Both the position numbers and the translations under genes were made by a program. From assembly GCA_905178155.1 (NCBI GenBank), contig CAJINV010000004.1, positions 11,439,114 to 11,503,113 on the forward strand: DNA of 64,000 nt, given 5' to 3'. How positions within the stretch are numbered: the stretch's first letter is position 1; each line of letters opens with the position of its first letter. Source of the stretch: Amoebophrya sp. A120. Lineage: Eukaryota > Sar > Dinophyceae > Syndiniales > Amoebophryaceae. A model generated the notes under the pieces. It was not told where the DNA came from, ran no database searches, and was given only the letters and a program-made list of their open reading frames with translations. Below are positions 63,200-64,000 of the stretch, in pieces.

Positions 63200-64000
63200 T
63201 TAGTCACTAAGACCATCTACAGACGACTCTGAGTCGCCTTCTGTAGTTTCATCTCCTCCAAACGCCATGGCGTTGGCCGTGGTGACGACATTGGGCGCCA
63301 CGTCGCCCAACAAAATCTTCCGAAAATACGCATCCACTCCAAAGCCTTCCACCACCTCCTTGAACAAGGAGGGGAAGACCCGCAGCAGCACCGCCATCTT
63401 CTCGTCCCGGGTGGGGTAATCCGCCAGATTAAAATCTGACGGCACCCGGGTAAACCACGGCTTCAAGCTGAAGCGCGCCGCCAGCGTCCACGTCTCCGCG
63501 CACAGCCGCGTGAGCATTCTTTTCTGCTTCCCACTCTTCCCCTGCGCCAGCAGGCTCAACTGTGCGCAGGTGTTGTCGATCGCGTGATCGAACCTGCGCC
63601 CCTGCAACTGCGACTGGTAAAACATGAAGGAGAGGGGGACGGCCGCGGTCTCCAAAACGTTTATCGGGTACAGCCGGCACTCCTCGTGCAGTATCGCGGA
63701 CCACACGTTTTGCCTGACACAAAAGAACTCGCCATCCTTGACCAGGACGGCGGCGATCGCGCCTTTTTTATCGGACCACTGCGCGTCCGTGTACATGAGC
63801 AGGCTGACCTGCGACTGTTGCTCGAACGCAACTGCCCGCTTCAGCGGCATCTGCATGACTTTTTTCACCATGTACAGGGCATCCGCAACTGCGCGAGAAA
63901 CTGCAACTTCCTCCTTCGCCAAATGCCTCCCCAGGGGCTTAGTCAGCGGATTAAGCGCCCTGTCCGCCACCGCTGCCAACGTGAAGGTGAGCCGTCCCAC
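63200..64000 (-). mobile_element. Retroelement RNase H-like region, 5' part beyond window
   Basis: An open frame of 266 codons ends at 63200 and continues past 64000. It reads as the RNase H domain that follows reverse transcriptase in retroelement polyproteins. LLMYTDAQWSDKKGAIAAVL matches the first catalytic Asp strand (YTDAS-type), INVLETAAVPLSF the Glu helix, and HAIDNTCAQLSLLAQGKS the second Asp (DNxxA). WFTRVPSDFNLADYPTR matches the late RVPSxxNxADxPSR motif typical of DIRS-like and related elements. The reverse transcriptase itself is outside the window, so the class is uncertain. The frame has no stops, so the element may be fairly young. Confidence 0.75.

Overview
The window is nuclear DNA of a eukaryote, most likely a syndinian dinoflagellate parasite of the Amoebophrya type. 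I infer this from two things. First, there are many short intron-like elements with terminal inverted repeats (TIRs) and target-site duplications; from memory, such 'introner elements' are reported for Amoebophrya genomes. Second, every gene I can support lies on the minus strand, as expected from dinoflagellate-type one-way gene clusters. The species call is inference; the elements and gene models are read from the sequence.

Layout, all genes on the minus strand: a pyruvate:ferredoxin/NADP+ oxidoreductase cut by the left edge (1-7152, 13 TIR elements); the RPA14 subunit of replication protein A (8077-8683); an unrecognised 1,652-residue protein (9514-16442, five TIR elements plus one TIR-bearing GT-AG intron); an unrecognised 948-residue protein (16755-19753); a PPPDE/DeSI-type peptidase (20134-23306); a nitronate monooxygenase-like enzyme (23796-25013); the splicing factor ESS2 (25971-28688); a small secreted cysteine-rich protein (29379-29789); a GC-rich island (about 29930-31900); a fused TsaE-TsaD tRNA t6A protein (32279-35049); a cluster of secreted RING plus repeat-module genes (36042-52171) broken up by a 5-kb duplication and a 100-base gap; and a DHX29-like DEAH RNA helicase (52900-60390, six TIR elements). 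The right end holds a second GC-rich island, AT-rich DNA and a retroelement RNase H fragment (63200-64000).

The main result concerns the TIR elements. I resolved 24 intact ones, in at least eight TIR families, 137-527 bases long. Most start TAT and end ATA and sit between 5-bp direct repeats. Removing the element plus one repeat copy restores the conserved protein in every case. It also makes the full exon sums divisible by three (4,959 nt and 5,631 nt for the two complete genes) or gives the right exit phase (3,187 nt for the partial one). No GT-AG choice within the repeats does this. Closely related copies occur in opposite orientations relative to the coding strand and are removed equally well. 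All families share an internal motif of the form GCATNACAAA, in both directions. Genes without elements carry ordinary GT-AG introns of 67-237 nt.

The 34-52 kb part looks like a young, rearranging locus. A unit holding the TsaE half plus a RING/repeat gene is duplicated about 12 kb away, and a roughly 490-base, intron-containing piece of the DHX29 gene is spliced into the copy. The secreted RING/repeat proteins diverge much faster than the adjacent TsaE segment, which would suit parasite effector candidates; that role is inference.
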